From contig OZ023265.1 of assembly GCA_964006375.1 (NCBI GenBank), forward strand, positions 157,888,618 to 157,952,617: DNA of 64,000 bases. Reading direction: 5' to 3'. Numbering within the stretch: position 1 is the first letter of the stretch; every line of letters starts with the position of its first letter. Position numbers and translations under genes: made by a program. The notes beneath the pieces are model-generated. The model had not been told where the DNA came from and made no database searches. It saw only the letters and a list, made by a program, of their open reading frames with translations. This document shows, piece after piece, positions 11,818 to 23,365 of this stretch. The stretch comes from Tillus elongatus (lineage: Eukaryota; Arthropoda; Insecta; Coleoptera; Cleridae).

Positions 11818-11923
<106 letters not shown>

Positions 11924-12040
11924 TTAGGTGGGAAACCGAAAACGAGAGTAATTTTAACTCGATGACGCATCCCTTTGTCTATTGTGTCTTTATTGAACGG
12001 ACAAGGTTATCGAATTTCTATTATTCGTCTTACGTGACAG

Positions 12041-13190
12041 ATCTTCGAGCGGCTCTCCGAGAACGGCTTCTACGCCCAGGCGTACGCTGATGATGGGGTG
12101 GTCTTAGTCACCGGCAAATTCCACGGCGTCGTCTGTGAGTGCATGAAAGCTGCCTGTAGCATAATCTAAAGGTGGTGTGGTGAGCTAGGACTCTCCGTAA
12201 ACCCGGCGAAGATGGAGATAATCCTATTTACCAAGAAGAGGAAGGTAGAGGGGTTTAGAGCGCCCGTGATGTTTGGAAAACCTTTAGTTTTAGGGCGGGA
12301 GGTCAAATATCTGGGGGTGATCCTGGACTCCAAACTAACATGGGGGTCGCAAATAGAACAGGTTGTAAGAAAGGAAGTAGCGACCCTCTGGCAGCTGCGT
12401 CGAGTGAGAGGGAGGACCTGGGGAGTTAATCCTCTGATCCTTTACTAGATCTACACTGCGATCGTCAGGCCGAGAATCCTCTGTGGGGCGTTGGTCTGGT
12501 GGTGCGGTGTGAATCAAACTACCAGCAGGAAGCTGGCCAAACTCCAAAGGCTGGCAATCCTGGGTATCACAGGCGCTATGGGGACGACACCCTCAGCCGC
12601 GCTAGCGGTCCCGTTGATGCTGCCACCGCTTCCCATCTGTGTCAGGAGGGAGGCGATAGCGTCGCATCTCAGAATGCGAGACCCAGGAAACTGGTGCGGA
12701 GAGGGAGCAGTAATAGGGCATGCAAGAGTCGCCAAGGAGGTGGTAAAGGAAATTCCGATTTCCACCATAAAGATTCGGGATGCCGAGGATGATATTAAGT
12801 TGGCTAGGCCATCCACCCTCAGGATCTCCAGTAGGGATCAGTGGAGGGAAAATGAGGTTGAATTCCAGCCCGCAAGCCTGGTCTGTCTCACCGACGGATC
12901 GCGGCTGGAGGACCAACAATCCTCCGGGGCAGAAATATACATCGAGCGCCTGGGGGTGCGCAAGAGCTATGCTCTTGGCGCATATTTCACGGCATTCGAA
13001 ACAGAGGTGTTCGCTATCCTGTCTGTGGCCAATAGACAGGATGTGAAGAGGAGTCCCGAGAAATGTGTGTACATCTGCTCGGATAGCCAGGCAATCATCC
13101 GCGCAGTCTGCGCGGCCAGAATCTGGTCTACACTGGCTCAGGAGCGCGCAGACGCCCTCAGAGGACTAGCCAGGACATATTGCTCCTTTT
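12041..13190 (+). pseudogene. Non-LTR retrotransposon: reverse transcriptase end plus RNase H (broken)
   Basis: One reading frame, interrupted by TAA at 12167 and TAG at 12446, encodes in order: the catalytic AYADDGVVLV box of the reverse transcriptase (about 12086), the KYLGVILDSKLTWG motif, the thumb region with LQRLAILGITGAM, and an RNase H domain with LTDGSR (first Asp), ETEVFAIL (Glu) and YICSDSQAI (second Asp). The last RNase H motif is missing because similarity stops near 13185. RNase H inside a LINE points to the I/R1/LOA group. Both ends are truncated: there is no endonuclease and no 3' UTR. GC content is much higher than the surroundings, which suggests a more recent arrival than the AT-rich relics nearby. 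Confidence 0.88.
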
Positions 13191-13297
13191 CTCGAAATCC
13201 ATCTTCTAGATAAAATGTATTTATATTTATTATAAAATTTCGTTGATACAGCGCTAACATGAATCTCTAAACAAAGCTGCTGTTGCAATAAAAATGA

Positions 13298-13452
13298 TTT
13301 ATTAGTTCAGCAAGACTGAGTACCCTCACAGTATACCGTTGCTCTTCTTCGGTATCTGACCCAAACATTTCCTGGGAAATGGACTGGGTGTAGAGGCGTA
13401 ATATAATCTCTTACAAGGTTGTCAGATTCAAACCCTTTAGATTTCCATGGAA
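13298..13452 (+). pseudogene. DD41D transposase C-terminal fragment
   Basis: The plus-strand frame reads VQQD*VPSQYTVALLRY, then TFPGKWTGCRG, then SDSNPLDF. This corresponds to the second and third catalytic Asp of a Tc1/mariner-type transposase with 41 residues between them, the same spacing as the elements at 19.2-20.4 and 62.8-63.8 kb. It has two in-frame stops. It lies next to an opposite-strand relic of the same group. Confidence 0.6.
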
Positions 13453-13559
13453 GTAAAAAATTACAATGCACATAGGAAAAATCAAAAAGTTTTAATTACT
13501 TACATATAAAGCGAGTTTTAAAACTGAACATGAAAAAATTATATAACAAAAAATATTTA

Positions 13560-14110
13560 CAAAACGTTTAATGTTAAATTCAAAGTTGGGCTATTTTCCA
13601 ACATTTAAAACAATTTTGGACATCACAGTCCTCTTTTTCAGTTGTTCCTATTCGCCTATCTTGAAAAACTTCATTTAAGTAATTTCGGACAGCAACACCA
13701 AAGCACGGTGATGTACCAAATGTAATAGAAGTTGTTATCGGAAGCATTCCTTATTGCAGGAACTATTTGATTTCTTAGAATGTCTAAATATTTCTGCCCG
13801 TCCAAATTGCCCCATACGAAAAAGGGACCGACAATAGTAGTATCAAAACTGCCTGCCCAAACATTATTTTTTAAGGTGTTTGTGTTCTGTGTTGTCGCAC
13901 CCATCTGGGGTCGGTATTACTTCAATATCTGCAATTGTAGTAATTTACTGTACCATTGAGCATGAAAGTAGCTTCGTCGGAGAACACTATCTTATTTTTC
14001 AAATGCGGGTCCTTATCTACTTTTTGCATAATAATTGCACAAAATTCTAAACTGCGATCAGAATTGTCTTCAGAGAACTCCTGTATTATCACTACATTAT
14101 GAAAATTATT
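13560..14110 (-). pseudogene. DD41D-type transposase relic
   Basis: Minus strand, from 14110 down: a helical FSEDNSDRSLEFC segment, then KIVFSDEATFMLNGTV with the first catalytic Asp, a stop at the position normally held by Trp, then NNVWAGSFDTTIVGPFF and NLDGQKYLDILRNQIVPAIR. After a frameshift it reads RNYLNEVFQDRRIG. The second Asp is lost in a deleted segment and the end of the protein is missing. It is a decayed copy distinct from the plus-strand fragment beside it. Confidence 0.7.
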
Positions 14111-15036
14111 TTGTATCAGAATGCTACGACCAGATCCGACGCTAATATCATGCTCTTATGCATCTATAAATTACAACTGACCCCGGATATGTGTTCTAAA
14201 AGTCGCAATTTGCATCATTTGGCAAAAAATTTGCAAAGTCTCACCATCGTTACCTTTCTGTTATCGAAGTTTTTTAATGAAAATTTGTAAAAAATCTACA
14301 ACTTCCAAATTTTAGAATGTCCCTGACTTTCAATTCTGGTTTATAGCCCAATTATGATTTCCTTCCCGTTTTTCAATATCCTGTATATCCCAGAGACAAA
14401 TATGATTATAGGTTATAAGACAAACTACCCTTTCGATAAGCTATACGCTTTTATAGTCCTGCTTTTATAAAGCGGAGCATCCTGATTTATGTCCAAATCT
14501 TAATTAAAATTGCTGAATCACTACTTATATTTTATATTTCTTCAAATTTTTTCGCCTACTTTTAGTACTGATTCCCTTGAAGAGTGAGGTTAAAAACCAC
14601 CAAAGCAGCAATAACGATAATGCTGAAAAGTTATGCCGCTGCACGAACTTAGAATATTTCTAACACATTTGGTACGCTATCATTGCACAAACCAGATTTA
14701 TCACGATGCAAACACGTCCTGATAAATGCCCTTATAGGTTATGTAAACACCAAATCGTGAAATTTAAAACTTTGCAAATTCATCTTGGGAAGATGTTACC
14801 ACTGGTACGTGAGAAAACTTTTATTAAACTAATATTTTGCTAGATACATCATTGTCTAAGCCATTTTTATCTTTAAAATATGCGTACTGCATACACTAAG
14901 TAATATAACACTGAAACAAAATTAGGTAGCTCGTAGTTCTGCAGTTGAAAAAAATTCTGGGTAGGAATGTAAAATAGACGAAAAAGTAATTTTATTTACA
15001 TCCAGTTTCTTTACATACTTAATTATCCAAGTATTA
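14111..15036. other. No gene seen; module A/hairpin relic at 14165-14300
   Basis: 14165-14300 matches module A in minus orientation (ACTGACCCCGGATATGTGTT) and runs into a worn copy of the hairpin. The rest, to 15036, is AT-rich without recognisable features. Confidence 0.55.
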
Positions 15037-15037
15037 C

Positions 15038-16268
15038 GAGGGCTGGTCAATAAGTCCGTGACTTTTTGAATTTCCCGCCTCTTCACAGGAAGTGCACCAC
15101 TGCTCCTGTCAACAAGCATCTGTCAGTTGACTCCTGTTAAATTTTGAACAAGCTGCGTCATTTAGTTTGTGTTAGATAGCCATTGAAAGCAGACAACCTC
15201 TTGAGTTATAACGAAAATGGAAAAAAGTGAATTTCCTGTGCCCATCAAGCATTATTTTTTGCGGAGAAAAACCATCACTCAAACCAAGGCTAAGCTTGAT
15301 AAATACTATGGAGACTGCACCATCAATGTTCATGATAAAAAAGTGATTTACTGAAATTCGTTGCGGCCGTACAACACAAATGACGCCGAACGTTCTGGAT
15401 GCCCAGTTGCTGTACCCGAAACAATTGAAAAGATTCACGATATTTTGTTGGCCCATCGGAGATTGAATGTGCGGGAGATTGTGGAAGCCATAGGCATATT
15501 ACATGGCTCAATGGTTTCCATTTTGTATGATCGCAAGATGGGTGCCGCGTTTGCTGACAATCGACCACAAACGCAATCGTGTGACAACTTCGAAGGAGTG
15601 TTTGCGCCGTTTCGTAACCGTGGACGAAATATGGATTCACTACAACATACCAGATACCAAGCAGTAGTCAAAACAGTGGGTTTCTCCGTGCTAATCGGCG
15701 CCGAAGAAGGCCAAGTTGGTTTTTTAAGCCAGTAAAGTCATGGCAGCCGTTTTTTTGGGATGCACGCGATATAATCCACATTTATTAGCTCCAAAAGGAA
15801 AGAACACTCAATGGAGAATATTATACCAACTTATTGGACCGATTCAATGACGATTTTAAGAAAAACCTACTGCATTTGGTCAGAAAACAAGTCATTTTCC
15901 ACCAATACAATGCAAGGGTGCACACATGTGTAGCCTACATGGCTAAATTGCATAAATTGGGCTACGAATTGCTCCCACATCCACCCTATTCTCTTGATTT
16001 AGCCCCGAGTGACTATTTCTTGTTTCCAAACTTAAGAAAATGACTGGGCGGAAAGAGATTTGACTCCAATGATGAAATCATCTCACAAACAAACACATGT
16101 TCTGAGGATATCGACAAATCTTATTTTTTGAAAGGGATAAAAAAATTGGATAAACATTAGACGATGTGTATAGAGGTCAAAGGAGATTATGTTGAGAAAT
16201 AAAATGATTTTTGATCAAAAAACTTGTGTTTCATTTAAAAAGTCACGGACTTATTGACTCGCCCTCGT
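15038..16268 (+). mobile_element. mariner element with both terminal inverted repeats
   Basis: The ends CGAGGGCTGGTCAATAAGTC and CGAGGGCGAGTCAATAAGTC (the latter on the minus strand) form an imperfect TIR of about 35 bp, flanked by TA on both sides. Total length is about 1.23 kb, close to the usual 1.3 kb. It contains one broken DD34D transposase gene. It is the best preserved mariner in the window. Confidence 0.93.
15217..16200 (+). pseudogene. mariner DD34D transposase, disabled
   Basis: ATG at 15217 starts a helix-turn-helix protein of the SETMAR/mariner kind. A TGA stop at 15352 stands where Trp is expected before the NDAERSGCPVAVPE linker. A frameshift follows near 15540, after which the frame shows RFVTVDEIWIHY with the first catalytic Asp. 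Another frame holds FHQYNARVHT (second catalytic position) and YSLDLAPSDYFLFP (third Asp). The spacing of 34 residues is diagnostic of mariner. In the second motif Asp has become Tyr, so even without the frame breaks the enzyme would lack its catalytic triad. It sits correctly between the TIRs. Confidence 0.9.
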
Positions 16269-16309
16269 ATAATGCTTTGTTATTCAAATTAAAAACTACG
16301 TCATACAGA

Positions 16310-16600
16310 AAAACTCTGAACGCACTAAGTCAGTTATGGTAGTGAATTTTCATTAAAATGTTTCTAAATCCAAACATGTCTTTTGTGTAATGAAAGACAT
16401 CAAATTTGGTAGAATCATAGCATTTATAGTGGAAGCTATGTACCATATTTCGTCAAAATAACTTGTTTAAAAAAATATCAAAATTTCCCGAAAATAAATA
16501 AAAATATGCCCAAGAAACGGATCCGATTTTCCGGGTCAACAATTTCAAATCAAACAATTTATACAGAAACTACACTTACCAAGATATAATCATTTACAAA
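16310..16600 (+). mobile_element. Fragment of the GGACGCAGC-ended repeat unit
   Basis: Starts with GAACGCACTAAGTCAGTTAT (a worn terminal motif), then GGTAGTGAATTTTCATTAAA and interior sequence like the 300-bp unit at 199-509. The far end is not recognisable. Confidence 0.6.
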
Positions 16601-17080
16601 GCTTATTAAAAATAATTTTTCACATGAAAATTTGCACGAAAATTTGCAATTTTTTTACACAAAATGTTAAGTAATGTTACACGTTAGCTAAAAAGGTTCT
16701 TGCATGATATTTTTCTAAACAAATTACTTTTCAGGAAAATTCGAAAAGCTACTTTTTCTGTGAATCGTAAACTTTTATTACATTTTTTTTTCATCTATTA
16801 AACATTACTTATTAATATAGATTTGAATTTTGTGCATGTAGAATACGCCGTATAATGAAAACTTGCCTACCACATTTGGTTGTCATAGATTTGTTATTTT
16901 TGAGGATACGAAAATGTTTTGAAAGAAAACATATTTTTAGTGAATTTTTTGAAATAAAAAAAGAAAAAGAAACAATTCAAATCAATTTAACATTTCAAAG
17001 ACGTTTATTTTTAAAACTTGATAACAAAATATTTCTACCAGTACTGTAGAAAAACGTAATTTAACTTAACTAAAAAAGTC
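16601..17080. other. No gene seen
   Basis: AT-rich, no recognisable features. An open frame at 16855-17049 is low-complexity. Confidence 0.5.
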
Positions 17081-18250
17081 TCACAAACTATTCTGAAAAT
17101 GGTTACTTTCATTTCGTATACACGGACGAGCTCGTTTGGAAATTTCTGTTTTAATAATCCTACTAGAAAAACTGCTTTTGATTTGTCCTGCTGCTTGCGG
17201 AATTCTGTAAATCAATTGATCTCGTATGTGAATCTTCACTTCGTAAACGATTTGTTTCAGATGACCCCTTTTTTTCTCCCTCAGGGCTCGTCCGCGTATT
17301 TGCCGCCCCGGTAGCACCGCAGCCTTTGGCTTATTGTGCATACCATATGACCCCATACATATAAATTTATTGTAGTCAAATCTGGACTCCTTGGCGGCCA
17401 CGGTATTGGTCCTCCCCCTCCCAATCCACTTGTTTGGAAACCAGCTATCTAATAGCGCCCTCACGTTGCGACAATAGTGTGCCGGAGACCCGTCTTGCTG
17501 GAAAATCATATCATCTGTTTGCTAGTGGTACGACATCCAGTAACTCCACAAGATTATGTGATAAGAAATTCTCATAATCTTAACCATTTAGGTTGTCTGA
17601 AAAGAAATGCGGACCTACCAGATTGTTACCAATCACACCAATCCAGATATTCACACTGAACCGTCTTTGATAACTTGTTACCTTACTTAATCTGGGGTTC
17701 TCCATAGACCAATAATGAGAATCATGACAATTGAATATTCCCTCTTTGGTGAATTTTGCCTCGTCGTTCCACACAATTCTAGACAGGAAATTTATCTCTT
17801 CATTATCAGCGTTCAACAGGAAATGGCAAAATTTGAGCCATCTTGTTGGATCACCTAGCTGCAATCCTTGAACTGGCGTACAAAGGTAAGGGTGCTGTCC
17901 TTCCCGATACAGAACTGACCATACTTTCCACTACGAGACGCTCAGAGAAGAGGAATCTTTCCTAGTACTTGTCGTGGGATCTTCTTCGAAAAGAGTCCAA
18001 AATTTTCTCATCTACCTTAGAATTGAGCCTCGAGGTTGAAACTTCAAGATGAATTTCAATAACGGAGCCAGTTTCATGAATCCGTCTGTATGTTCTTCCG
18101 AACACTGTGGAATGAGGTACGCGCCTATCTGGAACGCCGCCCCGTACATATTCACGTTGAGCTTCAGCCACATTTCTATTACAGAAACCGTAAATGAATT
18201 AAATATCTGCATATTCGTAAATATTGCCCTCATCAAATCAAACAACTTTT
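17081..18250 (-). pseudogene. DD41D-type transposase relic, nearly full length
   Basis: Going down the minus strand: DUF4817-like HTH (NVAEAQREYVRGG, DRRVPHSTVFGRTYRRIHET at about 18090-18180); a decayed middle; FLSRIVWNDEAKF with the first catalytic Asp; SHYWSMENPR; RRFSVNIWIGVIG; then FQQDGSPAHYCRNVRALLDS with the second Asp. After a one-base frameshift it reads WPPRSPDLTTINLYVWG. In that motif the third catalytic residue is Asn instead of Asp, 41 residues after the second. A C-terminal HLKQIVYEVKIHIRDQ block ends at 17081. Multiple stops and frameshifts are present, and I found no TIRs. Confidence 0.8.
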
Positions 18251-18868
18251 TCGCGAAAGCCACAAGTATCACAGGCGTTAACAATCAAATGTGACAAATG
18301 TTTCAGTAAATTATAATTGACATTTTGCTCTTATTTCCATAGCAACCTCAAATAACTTGCAAACTATATCCTTAACTTGCAAACTATATGGCGAATGAAT
18401 AACATGTACTTATGTCGCATCATTGCATATGAGATATCTATGTAAATAGAAGACAATTAACAATTCGTACATCATTAGAAAGCTAGAGGAACGGAGAAGT
18501 TTTTTACAGTATTTGTAGAAATTTTTATAATGTTAAATTGATTTGAGTTTTTTCACGATACTGATAATTTTTGCCCTCACATTTCTTTACTATTATCCTT
18601 TTCAACATAGTAATGATTGTACAGCGTGAGTTAATGTCTACACTACCTGAAAGAAAAAAATATTTAGGAAGTGCCTACCAGTTCTTCTAAAATTTGAATA
18701 TTAGTAGCAACACATGATGAATTTTCGAAAAAAAGTGAAATAACTCGAAAACCAGAGGACTTTGTATAATGTGATATATGGTTTATTATGTTGCAAAAGA
18801 GATGCACTATCACTGTCTCAAAGGTATGCAACCACTTACCAGTCATCCTGTATGTATATGTATATGTA
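18251..18868. other. No gene seen
   Basis: AT-rich sequence between two transposase loci. The TGTATATGTATATG run at 18850-18868 is a short simple repeat at the insertion site of the next element. Confidence 0.5.
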
Positions 18869-19251
18869 TACAGGCTGGCGCATTGAAAACGAAACAGACC
18901 GATTTGCGTCCAGAGAAATTTTTTTTGAAGAAACGCTGAAACACGTCAATTTTAATATTGAGGGGGACATGTTTTGACATAAAACTCAACTTTGTCACAT
19001 CAACCCCTTAAGGCTGGTGATAACAACCCTTATATTTTAAATAGGGAACATGAGTCGAGTGTTACATCATTTGAAAGCTCTTTCTTTTATGAATTCAGCA
19101 CACAAATTTTTTGGGAAGTTTTATTAACTAAAAATTATTCACAGTTAGAGTTGCAAGAACGTATTTCATTCATCGTGATTAGAAATGCACTAATTAGTCA
19201 ATTTTTCGTTAAAAAACTAAAAAACAAAACCAAAGGTTCAAGAATGTTAAT

Positions 19252-20354
19252 TCAGTTAAGTAAGTGTTCAAATTGTTGACCACCAGCTTCCATACAAAAG
19301 TACAAATTTTGTTCAAAACGAGCTCTGACATTCTGGAGCATTTGTGGAGTTATTAGATGGCATTATTCAACAGTGCGTCGTCGTAATTCTTCCAAAGACT
19401 CCGGTTCTGTTGCGTAAATTCTACTCTTTAAATGGCGCCATAGAAAGAAGTCTAAAAAAGTTAAATCCGGTTATCCAGGGGGGCACTCAATGGCACCTCT
19501 ACGCCCAATCCATTGTCCTGGAAACTCTTTGTTTAAAAACTCCCTAACACGTTGTGAAACATGCGGAGGAGCTCCATCTTGTTGAAACACTAATTGATTG
19601 TCTTGATAGCGATCATCATTTTCAACAATGTCGATTAGTAGAGGGTAAACGATATTTTCTATTAACTCCAAATACGTTTCGCCACTCAAATTGCCATCAA
19701 GAAAAATTGGTCCGATTAAACGGTATCTAAAAATGCCAGTCCAGACATTCAATTTCTGTGGAGTTTGAGTGTGGACTTTTTGGATTATTATCTGCCCAAT
19801 AACGACAATTATGACGATTGACTGTAGAGTTTAATAAAAACGTGCACTCGTCTGAAAAACAGATATTGAACAAAAAGTTCCCGTTATCAGCTATTCGTGC
19901 AGTCATAACTTCACAAAACTCCAGCAGTCGATCAAAATCATCTTCATTCAGTTGTTGTACAGGATGAATTTTATACGGGTGAAATTTATGATGCTTCAAT
20001 CAATATTCGCTGAATAGTTCTTCTTTTGATGCTTGAAACAGTGGCGAATTTTCTCGCGCTCAAATTAGGGTCTGCAGCTATTTGTCCTAAAACTTCAATC
20101 TCAGTAGTCTCATTTCTAACCGGAAATTCACGTTCAGGATCCCGTTTTTTGTTGGCTACTGAACCACTTTGTCGAAAATTTGCAACCAACTCCAAAATGT
20201 ATTTTCTGTTAACATGTCTGTTCGGATGTCGTTCATGAAACAAGTTTGCGGTACGGTTGACACAGTAATCGTTTTTCAAAAAAGGAGTAATTATTTCAAC
20301 TCTTTCTTCTACAGAATACACCATTGTGAAATTAATTTTCGGTAGTACCATCAA
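19252..20354 (-). pseudogene. DD41D transposase, disabled
   Basis: The minus-strand reading starts at 20354, or more likely at the inner ATG at 20324 (MVYSVEERVEII), and ends with FEHLLN and a stop at 19252. In order: DUF4817-like HTH with NLFHERHPNRHVNRKYILEL; second HTH LSARKFATVSSIKRRTIQRI; ICFSDECTFLLNSTVN with Asp 1; NVWTGIFRYRLIGPIF; LVFQQDGAPPHVSQRVREF with Asp 2; PDLTFLDFFLWRHLKS with Asp 3. Asp 2 and Asp 3 are 41 residues apart. Breaks: frameshifts near 19990 and 19745, a stop at about 19470 just before PDLT, and another further down. At about 340 codons it has nearly the usual family length. Confidence 0.88.
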
Positions 20355-20523
20355 GTATCAAACCGACCGATAAACTGAAATAATAAACCGAATTTCTCTC
20401 AATCCGATAAAAAATGTTCTGGTAGTAAATTTTTTTGTTTACAAACCAACAAATCATTAACTATCAGCACATTTCTTAATGGAATGAGTAGAATGCGTTT
20501 TTGCATCTTCAACTGTGAATTTT

Positions 20524-20694
20524 TTTTTTATTTAATTTTATTGGCTGCGGCATCTTAGGCCATTAGCACATTCTTTCCCATCATTCAATATTCTTTTAAA
20601 TTTTCCAGACAGAGTCAACTTGGCTCGCCCGGGAATCGAACCCGGGACCTCTCGCTTAGCAGGCTGGCACCTAGCCACCTGCGCCACGAGGGCG
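20524..20694 (-). mobile_element. tRNA-derived SINE with poly-A tail and target duplication
   Basis: The minus strand begins at 20694 with a tRNA-like head (A box TGGCGCAGGTGG, anticodon-like loop CTGCTAA, T-arm CCCGGGTTCGATTCCCGGG) and ends in an A-rich tail at 20524. The exact 15-bp direct repeat TCAACTGTGAATTTT flanks it at 20509-20523 and 20695-20709. Acceptor and anticodon stems pair poorly, so it is a SINE and not a tRNA gene. It landed inside the right TIR of the DD41D element and is therefore younger than that insertion. Confidence 0.92.
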
Positions 20695-20966
20695 TCAACT
20701 GTGAATTTTAAACGAGTTGATAAAACTTCCAAAACAAATAGTGTGCTGAATTCAGAAAAGAAAGACCTTTCAAATGATGTAACATTTGATCCATGTTCCC
20801 TATTTAAAATATAAGAGTTGTTATCACCACCCTTAAGAGGTTGATGTGACAAAGTTGAGTTTAATGTCAAAACATGTCCCCCTCAATATTAAAATGGACG
20901 TGTTTCAGCGTTTCTTAAAAAAAAATTCTCTGGACGCAAATCGGTCTGTTTCGTTTTCAATGCACC

Positions 20967-20971
<5 letters not shown>

Positions 20972-21048
<77 letters not shown>
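20972..21048. repeat. (TA)n microsatellite
   Basis: About 77 bp of TA, directly abutting the right end of the DD41D element. Confidence 0.97.
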
Positions 21049-21049
<1 letters not shown>

Positions 21050-22264
21050 TTTGAAGTAATGAAATCGCGACTCGTCATTAGCGAATTTCTTCCAGGAGAA
21101 TTTATTAAAAGCATGTCATACTCAAACAAACTATTGTTTCAAAGTTCATCATTTATATATTTGTAGATTTGCTCTAACTCTAACCATATTCCGGGCAAAT
21201 CTGATTTGTTTTTTGCAAATGACGAGTCATATGACAACTTAACCTGCTGACATCTAATAAAATACCTATCTTTCAAACTGAAAACTCTTTTTCTCCTTTA
21301 TGTTTTATTAATATGGCCTAGAAATCTCATCAGATTATATTGAAATGATGGTTGAATGACTAGCTATTAAGGAAGGATCCAGCTCTTTCAGCGCAAAGGG
21401 AGAAAAGCTTTTTTAATATAGAAATGGAATTATCGCCTGAGACCGTTTCGTTTATTCCGTGTCAGGTACCTTTCGCAATTAAGTCCTATGCCTTTCTTTC
21501 GCTTCTTTCAAATAATTAAGTAAATACGCTGCTCTCAGACTCCCATAATATCTCGCTGATATATTTACCCCACGGCAGTTTTATTCGCTTCCACAATCTA
21601 TGGACCGGAAAATAAAGTTCAGTATCGTTCTTAATATCGTACCCAATAAAAAGTTAAGCAGAATATACACAAAATTCTGAAATCTACACTTGATAAAATA
21701 TTTTTTTAAATAATCTTAGGTTTTGGTTAGCTAAATAAAATTTTTAAGCTGATGGTATCCAACTCTGTCACCAGGCCATGGAACTAAAAAACACCTATGG
21801 CTTTTAAATGTATTTAGTTCGTTAAGTAGGGCATACCGATATAAAACATACCCTTAAAACCACTATAATAATCACATATAGGGTGCAGTATGCCTTGTTG
21901 TATTGATGAATATCTGTCTCTCATATCAATTTTTTATTAATTACCCTGGTTCCATAATTTTAGCCAAATTGTCAAGTCTTCTAGAAACTGTTCTCTTGGT
22001 CTCCATTTTGCTTTTCTGCAAATCTTTATTAAGTAATGCCTTTTATTGATATTTCTAAAAAAAATTCTGGCGGGCGCTAATTAAAGTCAATAGAACCCAT
22101 ATACGAGGTCTGTTTCAGACCTTATACATTTGTGTATATATACTGACTTTCCAAAAAATCCGGACACACGACCAATCGCAATGAACTTTTCTAGACTACT
22201 TTTTATCTTTGATAAGAAATGATAACAATATAGACAAAGAATTTTTACAAGTTTACACTTTTTT
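21049..22264. other. No gene seen
   Basis: About 1.2 kb of AT-rich sequence. I looked for splice-bounded open segments and repeat modules and found none I can support. Confidence 0.5.
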
Positions 22265-22855
<591 letters not shown>

Positions 22856-22960
22856 AAATATACTTAGACGGAAAACTGTCTCTTTAAGTTTGCGTTGTCT
22901 CCAGTTTGAAACAATTTTTCGTAGCGATTTGTGCTCAATTTATTAGGTCATTAAGTCGTT

Positions 22961-23135
22961 ATGTCTAAGCGCAGTTTACGGAACAATTAGAATCCTTTAA
23001 CTGGATTCGAAGGAGGGGGATATTGGTATACGGGAGTCAGTTTTTCAATTAGACAAATTTTCGACCGCATAGGACGCAGTGTGTCAACAGACTTACAGTG
23101 TTGGTCCAAGTGACCTGAAGAAGGAATCCATAATC
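22961..23135 (+). pseudogene. Tc1-like transposase N-terminal relic
   Basis: An ATG at 22961 with an early TAG, then GFEGGG, SIRQIFDRIGRSVSTDLQCW and, after a TGA at a Trp position, PEEG. The spacing of the Ile-Gly-Arg-Ser-Val-Ser-Thr and Cys-Trp residues resembles the paired HTH of Tc1-type transposases. It is short and has two stops, so the family call is tentative. Confidence 0.35.
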
Positions 23136-23139
23136 GTCT

Positions 23140-23365
23140 TTATGAATCCGGGCGTCCACATCGTCAATACTTGTGGAAGAATGGCATCGGCGACAAAAAT
23201 TTCAAAAATCAGTTTTCGCTTAAACGTCGTAAAAAGTGTCCAAACATATAGGAAAGATAATTTGGGAACAGAAATTTTTGTATCTGTCGGTCTATATGTC
23301 TGTCTGTTTGTATCCACGATCACTTTAGAACGAATTGAGGTATCGTTTTCAAATTTGATTTACAG
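23140..23365 (-). repeat. CAGACAG-type dispersed repeat, copy 3
   Basis: The reverse complement aligns with 5727-6035: AATTGAGGT...ATC, the internal CAGACAG-rich run at about 23285-23310, and AGTTTTCGCTTAAACGTCGT at the other end. It runs directly into the LINE fragment. Confidence 0.65.

Larger units (their letters stand above)
18871..20971 (-). mobile_element. DD41D element with long TIRs, split by a SINE
   Basis: The left end CAGGCTGGCGCATTGAAAAC and the right end (minus strand) AGGGTGGTGCATTGAAAACG begin TIRs that align for about 300 bp (18871-19180 against 20971-20710 plus 20508-20450). TA lies outside the left end. The right TIR is interrupted by a SINE with a 15-bp target duplication. 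Between the TIRs lies one transposase gene on the minus strand. Long TIRs plus a transposase of DD41D spacing fit the rosa/Visitor-type group of the IS630-Tc1-mariner superfamily; that assignment rests on spacing alone. Confidence 0.88.

Noticed and set aside
12514..12919. Antisense open frames over the RNase H LINE
   Set aside because: They overlap a clear sense-strand coding region and have no domain.
20623..20695. Apparent tRNA-Ser (GCT) gene
   Set aside because: The T-arm is perfect but the acceptor and anticodon stems mispair, there is no long variable arm, and a poly-A tail and target duplication show it is a SINE head.
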